The notes under the pieces are model-generated. The model saw only the letters and a program-made list of their open reading frames with translations, did not search any database and was not told the origin of the DNA. A program made the translations under genes and the position numbers. 64,000 bases of DNA from Pelomonas paludis (GTDB lineage Bacteria; Pseudomonadota; Gammaproteobacteria; Burkholderiales; Burkholderiaceae_C): positions 620,001 through 684,000 of the forward strand of contig NZ_JBDPZD010000002.1 of NCBI RefSeq assembly GCF_039872745.1, given 5' to 3'. Shown one piece after another: positions 43,075-51,644 of the stretch (position 1 is the first letter of the stretch; the number at the start of each line of letters is the position of its first letter).

Positions 43075-44123
43075 ACTGGGGCGCGCACTGGCGCCGCCGC
43101 CTGACCGTGGCCGCTGTCCTCACCGGCGTGCTGCTCGGCAGCGCGGCCCTGGTGGGATGCGCCAACCTCAGTCACTGGTCGCAGGCTGTGAGCGGCCATC
43201 TGGGCGTGCTGCGCGCGGCCCGGCCGGTGGATGAGTGGCTGGGCGACCCGGCCACGCCACCCCGGCTCGCCGAGCGCCTGCGCCTGACGCAGCAGATGCG
43301 CCGCTTTGCCACCGAGCGGCTCGCGCTGCCGGACAACAGCAGCTACACCCGCTACGCCGACCTGGGCCGCAACGCGGCGGTCTGGAACGCCGTGGCGGCC
43401 CCGGAGTTCGGCTTCACGCTCAAGACCTGGTGCTACCCGCTGATGGGCTGTGCCGGCTATCGCGGCTACTTTCACTTGGCGGCGGCACGCGCTGAAGTTG
43501 AGGCGCTGCGCCAGGCCGGTTGGGACGCCCAGGTCATCCCCGTGCCGGCCTACTCGACCCTGGGCTGGAGCGGCTGGCTGGGCGGTGACCCGCTGCTCAA
43601 CACCTTTGTCCAGCGCGAGGAAGGCGAGCTGGCGGCCCAGCTCTTCCACGAGCTGGCGCACCAGAAGGTCTATGTGGCCGACGACACCGGCTTCAACGAA
43701 GCCTATGCCTCGGCGGTGGAGCTGCTGAGCGCGCGCCAGTGGCTGGCTGGCAAGCCCGAGGCGCTGGCTGCGTTTGAGGCCGGGCGGGCGCAGCGCGAGA
43801 ACTTCCTGGCCCAGGCGCGCGCGCTGCGTGATCGCCTGGGCGCGCTGTATGCGCTCGACCTGCCGCTGGCCGAGAAGCGCGCCCGCAAGCAGGCCCTGCT
43901 GCGCTCGGCCCAGGCCCCGTCCGGCTACGAGCGCTGGTTTGCGGCCGCCAACAACGCCAATCTGGCGCTGCTGGGCGCATATGAAGACCTGGTGCCGGGC
44001 TTTGTGCGGCTGTTCGAACGCTGCGGCAGCGACTGGCCACGCTTCCACGCCGCCGTGGCGGCGCTGGCGCCCCTATCGCCAACCGAGCGCCGGGCGCGAC
44101 TGGCCAGCGATGCAGCGCCTTAG
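43071..44123 (+). CDS. Predicted zinc aminopeptidase lipoprotein
   Basis: 350 aa. An N-terminal lipoprotein signal has its lipobox cysteine at residue 30 (ALVGC); the mature part carries the zinc motif HELAH near 192 (AQLFHELAHQKVYV) with a downstream glutamate in TGFNEAYASA. The family is annotated as putative aminopeptidase. It starts with GTG at 43071, four bases inside the end of the molybdoenzyme gene (GTGA overlap). A membrane lipoprotein coupled to a cytoplasmic molybdoenzyme is an odd pairing. The 3' end overlaps the convergent Sel1 gene by 4 bases. Confidence 0.85.
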   Translation: MNWGAHWRRRLTVAAVLTGVLLGSAALVGCANLSHWSQAVSGHLGVLRAARPVDEWLGDPATPPRLAERLRLTQQMRRFATERLALPDNSSYTRYADLGRNAAVWNAVAAPEFGFTLKTWCYPLMGCAGYRGYFHLAAARAEVEALRQAGWDAQVIPVPAYSTLGWSGWLGGDPLLNTFVQREEGELAAQLFHELAHQKVYVADDTGFNEAYASAVELLSARQWLAGKPEALAAFEAGRAQRENFLAQARALRDRLGALYALDLPLAEKRARKQALLRSAQAPSGYERWFAAANNANLALLGAYEDLVPGFVRLFERCGSDWPRFHAAVAALAPLSPTERRARLASDAAP

Positions 44124-45604
44124 AAACTCATCCGGCGGCCACTGTTGCCGTTGCCAGACCCGGTCGGCCGCACCTGCCACAGGCCCCAGGCGGCCACGCC
44201 CGCCAGCAGCAGGCACAGCACCAGCCGCGGCGCCGAGTGCCCTGGGGGCGTGAAGGCCCAGACCAAGGGCGTGCTGAGCGAGGCCACCGCCAGCGCGGCA
44301 TAGGCCCAGACCTGGCGGGGTACGCTGTTATGGGTGAGGAAACTGCCCGACCCCAGCGGCGACGGGCGGGCTTTCTCGCCACGGCGGCGGGTCTCGGCAC
44401 GCAGCTCGGTGGCTTCGCGGGCGCGGCTCTCAAGGCGCATGCGCTCCATGCGACGCTCGCGCAGCACCTCGCGCAGGTTGGAGGTCATCTCGAAGCGCGA
44501 CGCCAGCGCGCGCACCTGGTTCAGCTCGCGCTGCTTGACGCGCAGGCCATGGGCCTTGAGGTTGGAGCCCAGCGCACGCGCGCGCAGAAAGAGGGCGCGG
44601 GCGGCCAGCGGGTCGGCCGAGCAGCCGTGGCCGGCGTCCAGGCAGGAGGCCAGGCCAAAGGTGGCATCGGCATGGCCCAGCGCTGCCGCATCGAGGTAGA
44701 GCTGGAAGCCGCGCTCGGGCTCGGCCGCACCGCCCCAGCCGGCCACCAGCAGGCGGCCGAGCTGGTAGCGGGCCTCGGCAGCGCCGTCCGCTTGGCCGCG
44801 CTCCAGCCACTCGCGGGCTTGGCGCGTGTCGCGGTCGGTGCCCACGCCGTGCAGGTAGCACATCGCCAGCTCGAGCGCCGCACGCGGATGCCCTTCAGTC
44901 GCTGCGCGCTGCAGGCAACGCAGGGCCTGCTCGGGGTTGGGCTCGCCCAGCTGCGGGCGGAGCAGGGCCTTGCCCCGCTGGAACAAGGCCTCGGCCTGGC
45001 TGCTGACCTGGCGGGATGGCGAATCGGCCGGCGACTCAGCCAGCGCCGCCTCGGTGACGGAGCGCACCGAATTGCGCCACACCGCGTCGCTGCGCGAGCT
45101 GTAGCTGCGCGACGCCTGCCAGGACGAGATCTCGTCGATGCTGGGCATGATGACCACGTCCTCGGCCTCGCCGACCACGCTGCCATCGGACAGGTGCACC
45201 ACGCCGCTGACGTTGTCAGCCACGTGCAGGCCCAGCTCCTGGGCACGCGAGATCAGCATGGACAGCGCGGCCTCGAAGCGCGGGCTGTCGGCGTCCATGG
45301 CGATGTCCAGCACAGGCGCCGCCAGATCGACGCGGCGCAGGTCGTCGAGCCAGAGCGGGTCGCTGTCAATAGCGTCAAAACGCTCGATCAAGCTGTGTGC
45401 AAGCGTGTGGAACTGCAAGGGCCCGGGCTGCATGGCCTGGCGCAACAGCAGGCGCTGCGCGTCGGCCTCGAAGCCATCGCGCGGTAGGCTCATATCGGGC
45501 GGTTGCGCCCAGACTTGGACAAAGAAATTCACGTCGTCCCCCACCACTTCGTTTGTAACGGGATTGTTCCGAATCCGGTGAAAAGTGACATCCGGGGTGT
45601 CCAC
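44120..45604 (-). CDS. Sel1-repeat protein with C-terminal membrane helices
   Basis: 494-aa protein. Residues about 1-190 have no recognised domain. About 215-370 form four Sel1-like repeats (EQALRCLQRAATEGHPRAAL, LAMCYLHGVGTDRD, ARYQLGRLLVAGWGG, ATFGLASCLDAGHG), which act as protein-binding solenoids. A basic Arg-rich linker follows and two hydrophobic helices close the protein (VWAYAALAVASLSTPLVWA, LVLCLLLAGVAAWGLW), so it is probably tail-anchored. ATG 45604. It is divergent from the PHA-associated gene. Its role is unknown; Sel1 proteins often serve in envelope signalling or secretion. Confidence 0.82.
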   Translation of the reverse strand: MDTPDVTFHRIRNNPVTNEVVGDDVNFFVQVWAQPPDMSLPRDGFEADAQRLLLRQAMQPGPLQFHTLAHSLIERFDAIDSDPLWLDDLRRVDLAAPVLDIAMDADSPRFEAALSMLISRAQELGLHVADNVSGVVHLSDGSVVGEAEDVVIMPSIDEISSWQASRSYSSRSDAVWRNSVRSVTEAALAESPADSPSRQVSSQAEALFQRGKALLRPQLGEPNPEQALRCLQRAATEGHPRAALELAMCYLHGVGTDRDTRQAREWLERGQADGAAEARYQLGRLLVAGWGGAAEPERGFQLYLDAAALGHADATFGLASCLDAGHGCSADPLAARALFLRARALGSNLKAHGLRVKQRELNQVRALASRFEMTSNLREVLRERRMERMRLESRAREATELRAETRRRGEKARPSPLGSGSFLTHNSVPRQVWAYAALAVASLSTPLVWAFTPPGHSAPRLVLCLLLAGVAAWGLWQVRPTGSGNGNSGRRMSF

Positions 45605-45615
45605 GACGCTGTTTC

Positions 45616-45667
45616 CAGTGACACACCCCGTAACCCGGACCTTGACGCGCTGCGCCAGATGTCACTG
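45616..45667. promoter_or_regulatory. 8-bp inverted repeat in a divergent promoter region
   Basis: CAGTGACA (45616-45623) and its inverse TGTCACTG (45660-45667) lie 36 bases apart between the Sel1 gene and the PHA-associated gene; a third AGTGACA is inside the Sel1 start region near 45584. It is a possible operator, with no known factor. Confidence 0.35.
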
Positions 45668-45716
45668 TTAGAGACCTGACTTAGAGTCCCGCCATCACAC
45701 CGAGGAGACGCCGTCC

Positions 45717-46040
45717 ATGGCCGACATCCACCTGCACCGCGCGCATGCGCTCGGGCTCGACAAGGCCCGCGAGATCGCCCAGACCTGGGCCGAGCATGTC
45801 GAAGCCAAGTTCGACATGGAGTGCACGATCTACGAGGGAGAGGACAGCGACACCGTCGAGTTCACACGCTCGGGCGTGCGCGGCGAGCTGCAGGTGGCGG
45901 CCGACCACTTCGAGCTGTCCGCCAAGCTCGGTCTGCTGCTCGGGGCCTTCAAGTCCACCATCGAATCCGAGATCGAGAAAGAACTCGACAGCCTGCTCGC
46001 GGCGCAAAAAAAGCCGGCTTCCAAGAAGAAGCCGGCTTGA
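45717..46040 (+). CDS. Polyhydroxyalkanoate system family protein
   Basis: 107 aa, matching the short PHA-associated (TIGR02610-like) family: ADIHLHRAHALGLDKAREIA at the start, then VEFTRSGVRGELQVAADHFE and LGLLLGAFKSTIESEIEKEL. Function in PHA granules is inferred from family naming. ATG 45717 has GAGGAGA 8 bases upstream. The last codons (KKPASKKKPA) coincide with a hairpin that, on the other strand, is a strong terminator for the convergent acyl-CoA-binding gene. It is next to lipid-storage genes. Confidence 0.85.
   Translation: MADIHLHRAHALGLDKAREIAQTWAEHVEAKFDMECTIYEGEDSDTVEFTRSGVRGELQVAADHFELSAKLGLLLGAFKSTIESEIEKELDSLLAAQKKPASKKKPA
46006..46038 (-). terminator. Terminator of the acyl-CoA-binding gene, inside the convergent coding end
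   Basis: On the minus strand: a perfect 10-base stem (AAGCCGGCTT twice, an inverted repeat) with an 8-base loop, followed by seven T (the A-run at 46006-46012). It starts 23 bases after the acyl-CoA-binding stop. The same bases encode the Lys/Pro-rich tail of the PHA-associated protein. Confidence 0.8.
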
Positions 46041-46061
46041 TGGAACAGGGGCGGGAGGCGC

Positions 46062-46325
46062 TTACTTCAGCGACTCGATCAGGTCCACATACTCCTGCAT
46101 CGCCTCGTCGGCACTCTTGCCTTTGAACTCGTTCCAGGCGTCCCACTTGGCGCGGCCGACCATGTCGGTGAAGCCGGGGCGCTTGCCGTCCACATCACCA
46201 CTGCTGGCCTGCTTGTAGAGCGCGTAGATCTTCAGCAGGGTCATGTTGTCTGGCCGTTCGGGCAGGTTCTTGGAGGCGGCCACGGCGGCCTCGAACTGGT
46301 CTTTCAGCGTCACGGGGTTCTCCAT
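46062..46325 (-). CDS. Acyl-CoA-binding protein
   Basis: 87-aa soluble carrier of long-chain acyl-CoA esters, the normal ACBP size. Family pattern: LKDQFEAAVAASKNLPERP, LLKIYALYKQASSGDV, GKRPGFTDMVGRAKWDAWNEF and the C-terminal AMQEYVDLIESL. The conserved Tyr/Lys ligand-binding residues (YALYKQA, GRAKW) are present. ATG 46325 is 40 bases from the divergent WS/DGAT gene, so the two share a promoter region and probably supply each other with acyl-CoA. Confidence 0.93.
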   Translation of the reverse strand: MENPVTLKDQFEAAVAASKNLPERPDNMTLLKIYALYKQASSGDVDGKRPGFTDMVGRAKWDAWNEFKGKSADEAMQEYVDLIESLK

Positions 46326-46365
46326 GCAGAATCGTGCGCCAAGTTTATGCCGCAAGGAGCCAGCA

Positions 46366-47823
46366 GTGAGCCAGCACCGGGAACGCATGTCCAAGGTGGA
46401 CACCGCATGGCTGCGGATGGACACCGACGCCAACCTGATGATGATCATCGGCGTGTGGTTCCTGCGGCCAGGCATCACGGCAGAACAACTGCGCGAGCGC
46501 GTGGCCGAGCGGCTGCTGGGCTACCCGCGCTTTCGCCAGCGTGTCGTCGAAGACCCGCTGATGGGCGCCGAATGGCAGCTGGACCCGCACTTCGACATCG
46601 CCCGCCATGTGGTCAAGGAAGAGCTGCTGCCCATGCGTGGCCAAAGCCGCGACGACGCGCTGCGGGCACGTGTGGGCGAGCTGGCCGCCCAGCCGCTGGA
46701 CCCTGCCCACCCGCTCTGGCAGTTCCAGCTGATCGAGGACGTCGGGGACGGCAGCAGCGCACTCATCGCCCGCATCCACCACTGCATTGCCGACGGCATC
46801 GCACTGATCGCGGTGATGCTGTCCATCACCGATGGCGGCAAGCCGCCGCCCAAGCCGGCGGCGCGCAGCAAGCCTGAGCCCGAGGACGACCACGACTGGC
46901 TGATGAACGCGGTGCTGCGCCCGCTGTCCAACCTGACGGTCAAGGCCATCGGCCTGGCCGGCGGCGGCCTGGCCAAGGGTGTGGACAAGGTGATGGACGC
47001 GGCCACCCAGCCCCCGCAGCCGCTCGACACCTCGCTGGAGGTGGCGCGCCTGGGCTACCAGGCAGTGTCCGACGTGGCCGCCTTTGCCCTGATGCCCGAC
47101 GACTCGCACACCCGCCTCAAGGGCAAGCCCGGCACGCAAAAGCGGGTGGCCTGGGACGACGGCCTGCTGCTGGACGAGGTCAAGGTCGTGGGCAAGGCGC
47201 TGGGCGCCTCGATCAACGACGTGCTGCTGTCCTGCGTGGCGGGCGCCATCGGCCGCTACCTGCTGGACAAGGGCGAGGACCCGGCCGGCAAGGAGATCCG
47301 GGCCATGGTGCCCGTCAATCTGCGCCCGCTGGAGGACGCCTGGAAGCTGGGCAACCGCTTTGGCCTCGTGCCCCTGGTGCTGCCCATCGGCATTGCCAAC
47401 CCGGTGGAGCGGCTGTTTGCGGTGCGTGCCCGCATGAACGAACTCAAGGGCAGCTTCCAGCCGGTGATGGCCTTTGGCCTGCTGTCGGTGGCGGGGCTGC
47501 TGATCAAGCCGGTGCAGCACGCGATGCTGAACATCTTTGCCAAGAAGGCAACGGCGGTGATGACCAATGTGCCCGGCCCGGCGCAGGCGCTGAGTTTTTG
47601 CGGCTCGACGGTCGAGAAGGTGATGTTCTGGGTGCCGCAGTCGGGCGACATCGGCATGGGTGTCAGCATCCTGACCTATGCCGGCAAGGTGCAGTTCGGC
47701 CTGATCACCGACAGCGGCCTGTGCCCGGACCCCGAGGCCATCATTGCCAACTTCGCGCCCGAGTTCGAGCGGCTGCTGTGGCTAGCGCTGATGCTGCCCT
47801 GGGGCGAGCAAGAGCTGGATTGA
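46366..47823 (+). CDS. Wax ester synthase / diacylglycerol acyltransferase-like
   Basis: 485-aa acyl-CoA-dependent acyltransferase of the WS/DGAT family that makes wax esters or triacylglycerol. The catalytic HHxxxDG motif is HHCIADG near residue 138; further family marks are PLDPAHPLWQFQLIED before it, GASINDVLLSCVAGAIGRYL, and VPVNLRPL and TNVPGPAQAL late. The start is GTG 46366 with AAGGAG 5-6 bases upstream; a longer frame to 46243 runs over the divergent gene. Next to an acyl-CoA-binding protein and a PHA protein it suggests storage-lipid metabolism. Confidence 0.9.
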   Translation: MSQHRERMSKVDTAWLRMDTDANLMMIIGVWFLRPGITAEQLRERVAERLLGYPRFRQRVVEDPLMGAEWQLDPHFDIARHVVKEELLPMRGQSRDDALRARVGELAAQPLDPAHPLWQFQLIEDVGDGSSALIARIHHCIADGIALIAVMLSITDGGKPPPKPAARSKPEPEDDHDWLMNAVLRPLSNLTVKAIGLAGGGLAKGVDKVMDAATQPPQPLDTSLEVARLGYQAVSDVAAFALMPDDSHTRLKGKPGTQKRVAWDDGLLLDEVKVVGKALGASINDVLLSCVAGAIGRYLLDKGEDPAGKEIRAMVPVNLRPLEDAWKLGNRFGLVPLVLPIGIANPVERLFAVRARMNELKGSFQPVMAFGLLSVAGLLIKPVQHAMLNIFAKKATAVMTNVPGPAQALSFCGSTVEKVMFWVPQSGDIGMGVSILTYAGKVQFGLITDSGLCPDPEAIIANFAPEFERLLWLALMLPWGEQELD

Positions 47824-47835
47824 CGGCGACAGGCC

Positions 47836-47865
47836 AAAAAAAAGGGCGCTTCGTGAGAAGCGCCC
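47836..47865 (-). terminator. Intrinsic terminator between convergent genes
   Basis: Minus-strand hairpin of 9-base perfect arms (GGGCGCTTC / GAAGCGCCC, 4-base loop) followed by eight T. It is 73 bases after the stop of the secreted-protein gene and 20 bases after the WS/DGAT stop. It probably ends the minus transcript and perhaps both. Confidence 0.8.
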
Positions 47866-47938
47866 AAATATTGTGGAGTTCACCGGAAGGCCGCTCCCGC
47901 ACAGCGGCCAAGGCTCTATACAGCGGGTTTGCTCGTCG

Positions 47939-48280
47939 TCAGAGCTTGAAGGGCTCTGCCTTGGATTTCTTCAGCGTCGGCCGGCCGGCAGCGGTCGGGT
48001 AGGCAGACATCACCTTGACCGGATCGGCCTTGGTGTCGAGGTAGGCGGCGTACTGCAGCTGGGTGCAGGGCAGCAGCTTGCCGGGCTTGGCCTCGCCCTT
48101 GTACTTGCCATGGGCGTAGACGAACTGGAATTCGTTGCTCGCCGTGCCAATGGGCAGCGTGCTGGTCTCGGAATAGCTCTTGGCGCATTCAGCGCGCAAC
48201 TCGGCTTGCTCGGCCTTGCTGGTGTCGGCAGCCTGTGCAGCGAAGCTGGTGGCGGCCAGGGCGATCAGGAGGTATTTCAT
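47939..48280 (-). CDS. Small secreted hypothetical protein
   Basis: 113 aa with a clear signal peptide (MKYLLIALAATSFAAQA, cleavage before ADTSK). The mature part has two cysteines (RAECAKS, LPCTQLQ), likely a disulfide, and no recognised family. ATG 48280 puts the signal peptide at the N-terminus; the longer frame to 48364 does not. A terminator lies downstream. It is a single-gene transcript by spacing (117 bases from the TPR gene). Confidence 0.7.
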   Translation of the reverse strand: MKYLLIALAATSFAAQAADTSKAEQAELRAECAKSYSETSTLPIGTASNEFQFVYAHGKYKGEAKPGKLLPCTQLQYAAYLDTKADPVKVMSAYPTAAGRPTLKKSKAEPFKL

Positions 48281-48397
48281 CGTGCGGCTCTTGCGGTCAG
48301 GGAGAAGCGATGGAACGAAGCTTAAGCGTTTGGCCCGCGCTTGCACAACGATGACATCCCCCAAGCAGGGACATGCAAACGCGGGGGCCGACGATGC

Positions 48398-49171
48398 CTA
48401 TTCGTCGAGTTCCTCGCGCGCGACAGCGATGTCCAGCGCCTCCATCGCGTCCATGGCTTCGCAGGCGGCGGCCTGGGCGTAGAGCGTTTCGGCCTCACCC
48501 ATGCGCTTGTCGCCCTCCAGCATCACCAGGCCGTTGGCGCGCTCGATCATGGCAATGGCGCTGGTGGGGTTGAGCTTCAAGGCCTGCTCGAACATCTTGA
48601 GCCCGGTGGCGGTGTCGGCGCCCTGGGTCTTGCCCAGCAGCTTGCCCACCTTGTCGATCACTTCGGCATGGAAGGCGCCCAGCGCGATGTGCGCATCCGC
48701 ATGCTTGGGGGCGAGCTTGATGGTCATCTCCAGCGCCGTCTTGACCTTGCCGCCCAAGCCCTGGGCCAAGGCCTTGGTGACGCTGATGCCCTGGCTGTAG
48801 CGGCCCAGCGCATAGGCCTGCCAGTAATAGGCGTTGGCGTTCTTGGGCTCGGCGCCTTGCTGGGCTGAGGCCCGCTCGGCCACTTCCAGGAACATCTCCA
48901 GCTTCACCTTCTCCTTCTTCTCCAGGTAGTTGGCGTAGATGGCCTGGGCCTTGTTGGCCACGGTGACGCCTGCACCACCTGCGGCCAGGCCGGCCTCATA
49001 CGCCGCCTGGAACTCGCCCGCATGGAAGTGGATCCAGGCCTGCACCACCTCGGCCTCCTTGGGGAAGGGCTCGGCATCGCCGGCGTGCAGTCGGGCCCAG
49101 TGCTTCTTGAGCGTGGCGGGCGTGTAGGCGAAGGCGCTGTTGTCGTCGGGGAAGGCGGTCCACTTGGCCAT
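48398..49171 (-). CDS. TPR-like helical repeat protein
   Basis: 257-aa soluble protein of helical pairs resembling tetratricopeptide repeats: AAYEAGLAAGGAGVTVANKA, NANAYYWQAYALGRYSQGIS, KHADAHIALGAFHAEVIDKV and LKLNPTSAIAMIERANGLVM. It is likely a protein-interaction scaffold with an unknown partner. ATG 49171 (MAKWTAFPDD) is chosen. It is 19 bases after the TetR gene on the same strand, so the two are probably one operon under TetR self-control. Confidence 0.75.
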   Translation of the reverse strand: MAKWTAFPDDNSAFAYTPATLKKHWARLHAGDAEPFPKEAEVVQAWIHFHAGEFQAAYEAGLAAGGAGVTVANKAQAIYANYLEKKEKVKLEMFLEVAERASAQQGAEPKNANAYYWQAYALGRYSQGISVTKALAQGLGGKVKTALEMTIKLAPKHADAHIALGAFHAEVIDKVGKLLGKTQGADTATGLKMFEQALKLNPTSAIAMIERANGLVMLEGDKRMGEAETLYAQAAACEAMDAMEALDIAVAREELDE

Positions 49172-49190
49172 GGCAGGTCTCCTTGATGCG

Positions 49191-49847
49191 TTATTGATAT
49201 TCGCCGGCAAGCTTGAACAGATGATCCTTGGAGGCGGGCTCCAGGTAGGGCAAAAGCAGGGACAGCACGTGGAAGGCGCCGCGCATCAGCGAGGCGCCGG
49301 CCCGGTCGGGCTCCAGCGCATGGCGCGGGTCACGCACGTACTCGTAGCTCAGCCAGTAGCTGAGCAGCACCACCATGGACTGGCCCGTGGGCCCCGCCTC
49401 GCGCGGCTCCATCTTGAGCGCGCCGCCCAGGTGCAGGCCGGCCAGCACATTGCGCATGGCCGTGGCCTTGTGGTCCAGCAACGTCTGGAAGTGCGTCTCC
49501 AGGCGGCGGTTCTTGGACAGCAGATCGTTCAGGTCGCGGTAGAGGAAGCGGTGCTTCCAGAGCAGCTCGAACAGCATGTGGAAGAACAGCCAGGCGTCCT
49601 CCACGTTGCGCACGCCCTCCGAGGCTGCCAGCAGGCGCTCCAGCTCGTCCTCGTAGCGACCGAAGAGCGCGTTGATCAGCTCGTCCTTGGCCGGGTAGTG
49701 GTAGTAAAGGTTGCCGGGGCTGATGCGCAGCTCGGCCGAGATCAGCGTCGTGGAGACATTGGGCTCGCCAAAGCGGTTGAAGAGGTCGAGCGTGACCTCC
49801 AGGATCCGCTCGGCGGTGCGGCGGGGCTTCTTTGGCGGCTGCGGCAT
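49191..49847 (-). CDS. TetR/AcrR-family regulator
   Basis: 218-aa repressor. N-terminal helix-turn-helix (about 8-55: TAERILEVTLDLFNRFGEPN, then ISPGNLYYHYPAKDEL), and a mostly helical ligand domain. ISPGNLYYHYPAK is the conserved recognition-helix region. ATG 49847 (MPQPPKKPRRTAER) is chosen; a longer frame enters the divergent ABC transporter's start. The 97 bases to the divergent yadG-like gene make that transporter a plausible target together with its own operon. Confidence 0.88.
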   Translation of the reverse strand: MPQPPKKPRRTAERILEVTLDLFNRFGEPNVSTTLISAELRISPGNLYYHYPAKDELINALFGRYEDELERLLAASEGVRNVEDAWLFFHMLFELLWKHRFLYRDLNDLLSKNRRLETHFQTLLDHKATAMRNVLAGLHLGGALKMEPREAGPTGQSMVVLLSYWLSYEYVRDPRHALEPDRAGASLMRGAFHVLSLLLPYLEPASKDHLFKLAGEYQ

Positions 49848-49944
49848 GAGACGGCAAGGCCGGCGGTGGCCCGGGGAAGATGCGCTAAGGTCATTCTGGC
49901 AGCGAACCCCGCCCCCGGCGCCGCGATTTCTAGAATGCGCCCCC

Positions 49945-50862
49945 ATGTCGCCTCCCGCCCCGCCCGCGATCCAGTTCCAGAACGTCAGCAAGAGCTACCG
50001 CAACGGCCAGGTCCGTGCGCTCGATGGCGTCAGTTTTGACATCCACCCCGGTGAGTTCTTCGGGCTGCTCGGGCCCAACGGCGCCGGCAAGACCACCTTG
50101 ATCAGCATCCTCGCCGGCCTCGCGCGCGCCAGCGGCGGCAGCGTCAAGGTGCTGGGCCACTGCGTGGTGGACGACTACGCCGCCGCCCGCCGCGCGCTGG
50201 GGGTGGTGCCGCAGGAGCTGGTCTTCGACCCCTTCTTCAGCGTGCGCGAGACCCTGCGCATCCAGAGCGGCTACTTCGGCGTGCAGAACAACGACGCCTG
50301 GATCGACGAGCTGCTCGCCGAACTGGGTCTATCGGACAAAGCCAATGCCAATATGCGCCAGCTCTCGGGCGGCATGAAGCGCCGCGTGCTGGTGGCCCAG
50401 GCCCTGGTGCACCGGCCGCCCGTCATCGTGCTGGACGAGCCCACCGCCGGCGTCGATGTGGAGCTGCGCCAGACACTCTGGAAGTTCATCAGCCGCCTCA
50501 ACCGCGAAGGGCACGCCGTGCTGCTGACCACGCACTACCTGGAGGAGGCCGAGGCCCTGTGCCAGCGCATCGGCATGCTCAAGCAGGGCAAGCTGGTGGC
50601 GCTGGACCGCACCTCGGCCCTGCTCAGCGGCAAGGCCGCCACCATGCTGCGCTTCAAGACCGATGCAGTTCTGCCTGCCGAGCTGGCCAGCCACGCGCGG
50701 GTGACCGGCCGCATCGTGCAGCTCAAGGCCCACGATGCGAGCGAGGTCGAGGGCCTGCTCGCGCGCTTGCGAGCGGCGCAGGTGCCGATTGAAGACCTGG
50801 AGATCGGCCGCGCCGACCTGGAAGACGTCTTCCTTGAAATCATGCAGGGAGCCTCGGCATGA
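49945..50862 (+). CDS. yadG: ABC transporter ATP-binding subunit (YadG-like)
   Basis: 305-aa cytoplasmic ATPase of an ABC-2 exporter. Walker A GPNGAGKTT, Q-loop VPQELVF, signature LSGGMKRRVL, Walker B VIVLDEPTAGVD and the H-loop TTHYLEE are complete. Sequence style is that of E. coli YadG, and the partner permease is YadH-like. ATG 49945 starts the family sequence IQFQNVSKSY. It overlaps the permease by 4 bases. The exported substrate is unknown. It begins a long plus-strand run that leads into bolA and the his genes. Confidence 0.9.
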   Translation: MSPPAPPAIQFQNVSKSYRNGQVRALDGVSFDIHPGEFFGLLGPNGAGKTTLISILAGLARASGGSVKVLGHCVVDDYAAARRALGVVPQELVFDPFFSVRETLRIQSGYFGVQNNDAWIDELLAELGLSDKANANMRQLSGGMKRRVLVAQALVHRPPVIVLDEPTAGVDVELRQTLWKFISRLNREGHAVLLTTHYLEEAEALCQRIGMLKQGKLVALDRTSALLSGKAATMLRFKTDAVLPAELASHARVTGRIVQLKAHDASEVEGLLARLRAAQVPIEDLEIGRADLEDVFLEIMQGASA

Positions 50863-51614
50863 ACGGCGCCTCGACCCTTTTCTACAAGGAAGTCCTGCGC
50901 TTCTGGAAGGTCAGCTTCCAGACCGTCGCGGCGCCGGTGCTGACGGCGGTGATGTACCTGCTGGTCTTCGGCCGTGCGCTAGAGGACCACGTCAAGGTCT
51001 ACGAGACCGTGTCCTACACGGCCTTCCTGATCCCCGGCCTCGTGATGATGAGCGTGTTGCAAAACGCCTTTGCCAACAGCAGCTCCAGCCTCATCCAAAG
51101 CAAGATCACCGGCAACCTCGTCTTCCTGTTGCTCACGCCCTTGTCGCACTGGGCCTGGTTCTCGGCCTATGTGGGCGCGGCCGTGGTGCGCGGTGTGGCA
51201 GTGGGGGCTGGTGTGCTGCTGGTGACGGCCTGGTTTGCGCCGCCCGGGCTGGCCAACGTCGGGTGGGTGCTGGCCTTCACGCTGCTGGGCGCCGGCCTGA
51301 TGGGCACGCTGGGGCTGATTGCCGGGCTCTGGGCCGAGAAGTTCGACCAACTGGCCGCCTTCCAGAACTTCATCATCATGCCCATGACCTTTTTGTCGGG
51401 CGTGTTCTATTCGGTGCACTCGCTGCCCGGCTTCTGGCAGGGCATCAGCCACCTCAACCCCTTCTTCTACATGATCGACGGCTTCCGCCACGGCTTCTTT
51501 GGCGTCAGCGATGTGTCACCGTGGTTGAGCCTGACGGTGGTGTTTGCAAGCTTCGTGCTGGCGGCAGGCCTGGCTCTCAACCTCCTGAAGCGGGGCTACA
51601 AGCTCAGGACCTAA
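50859..51614 (+). CDS. yadH: ABC-2 type transporter permease (YadH-like)
   Basis: 251-aa inner-membrane subunit with about six helices and the family's LIPGLVMMSVLQNAFANSSS, KITGNLVFLLLTPLSHW and SGVFYSVHSLPGFWQGIS, close to E. coli YadH throughout. It starts inside the end of the ATPase gene (ATGA overlap), so translation is coupled. The substrate is unknown. It is followed by bolA 30 bases on. Confidence 0.92.
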   Translation: MNGASTLFYKEVLRFWKVSFQTVAAPVLTAVMYLLVFGRALEDHVKVYETVSYTAFLIPGLVMMSVLQNAFANSSSSLIQSKITGNLVFLLLTPLSHWAWFSAYVGAAVVRGVAVGAGVLLVTAWFAPPGLANVGWVLAFTLLGAGLMGTLGLIAGLWAEKFDQLAAFQNFIIMPMTFLSGVFYSVHSLPGFWQGISHLNPFFYMIDGFRHGFFGVSDVSPWLSLTVVFASFVLAAGLALNLLKRGYKLRT

Positions 51615-51644
51615 AATTTCGGGTTTCCCCGCCCCACGCGCACC

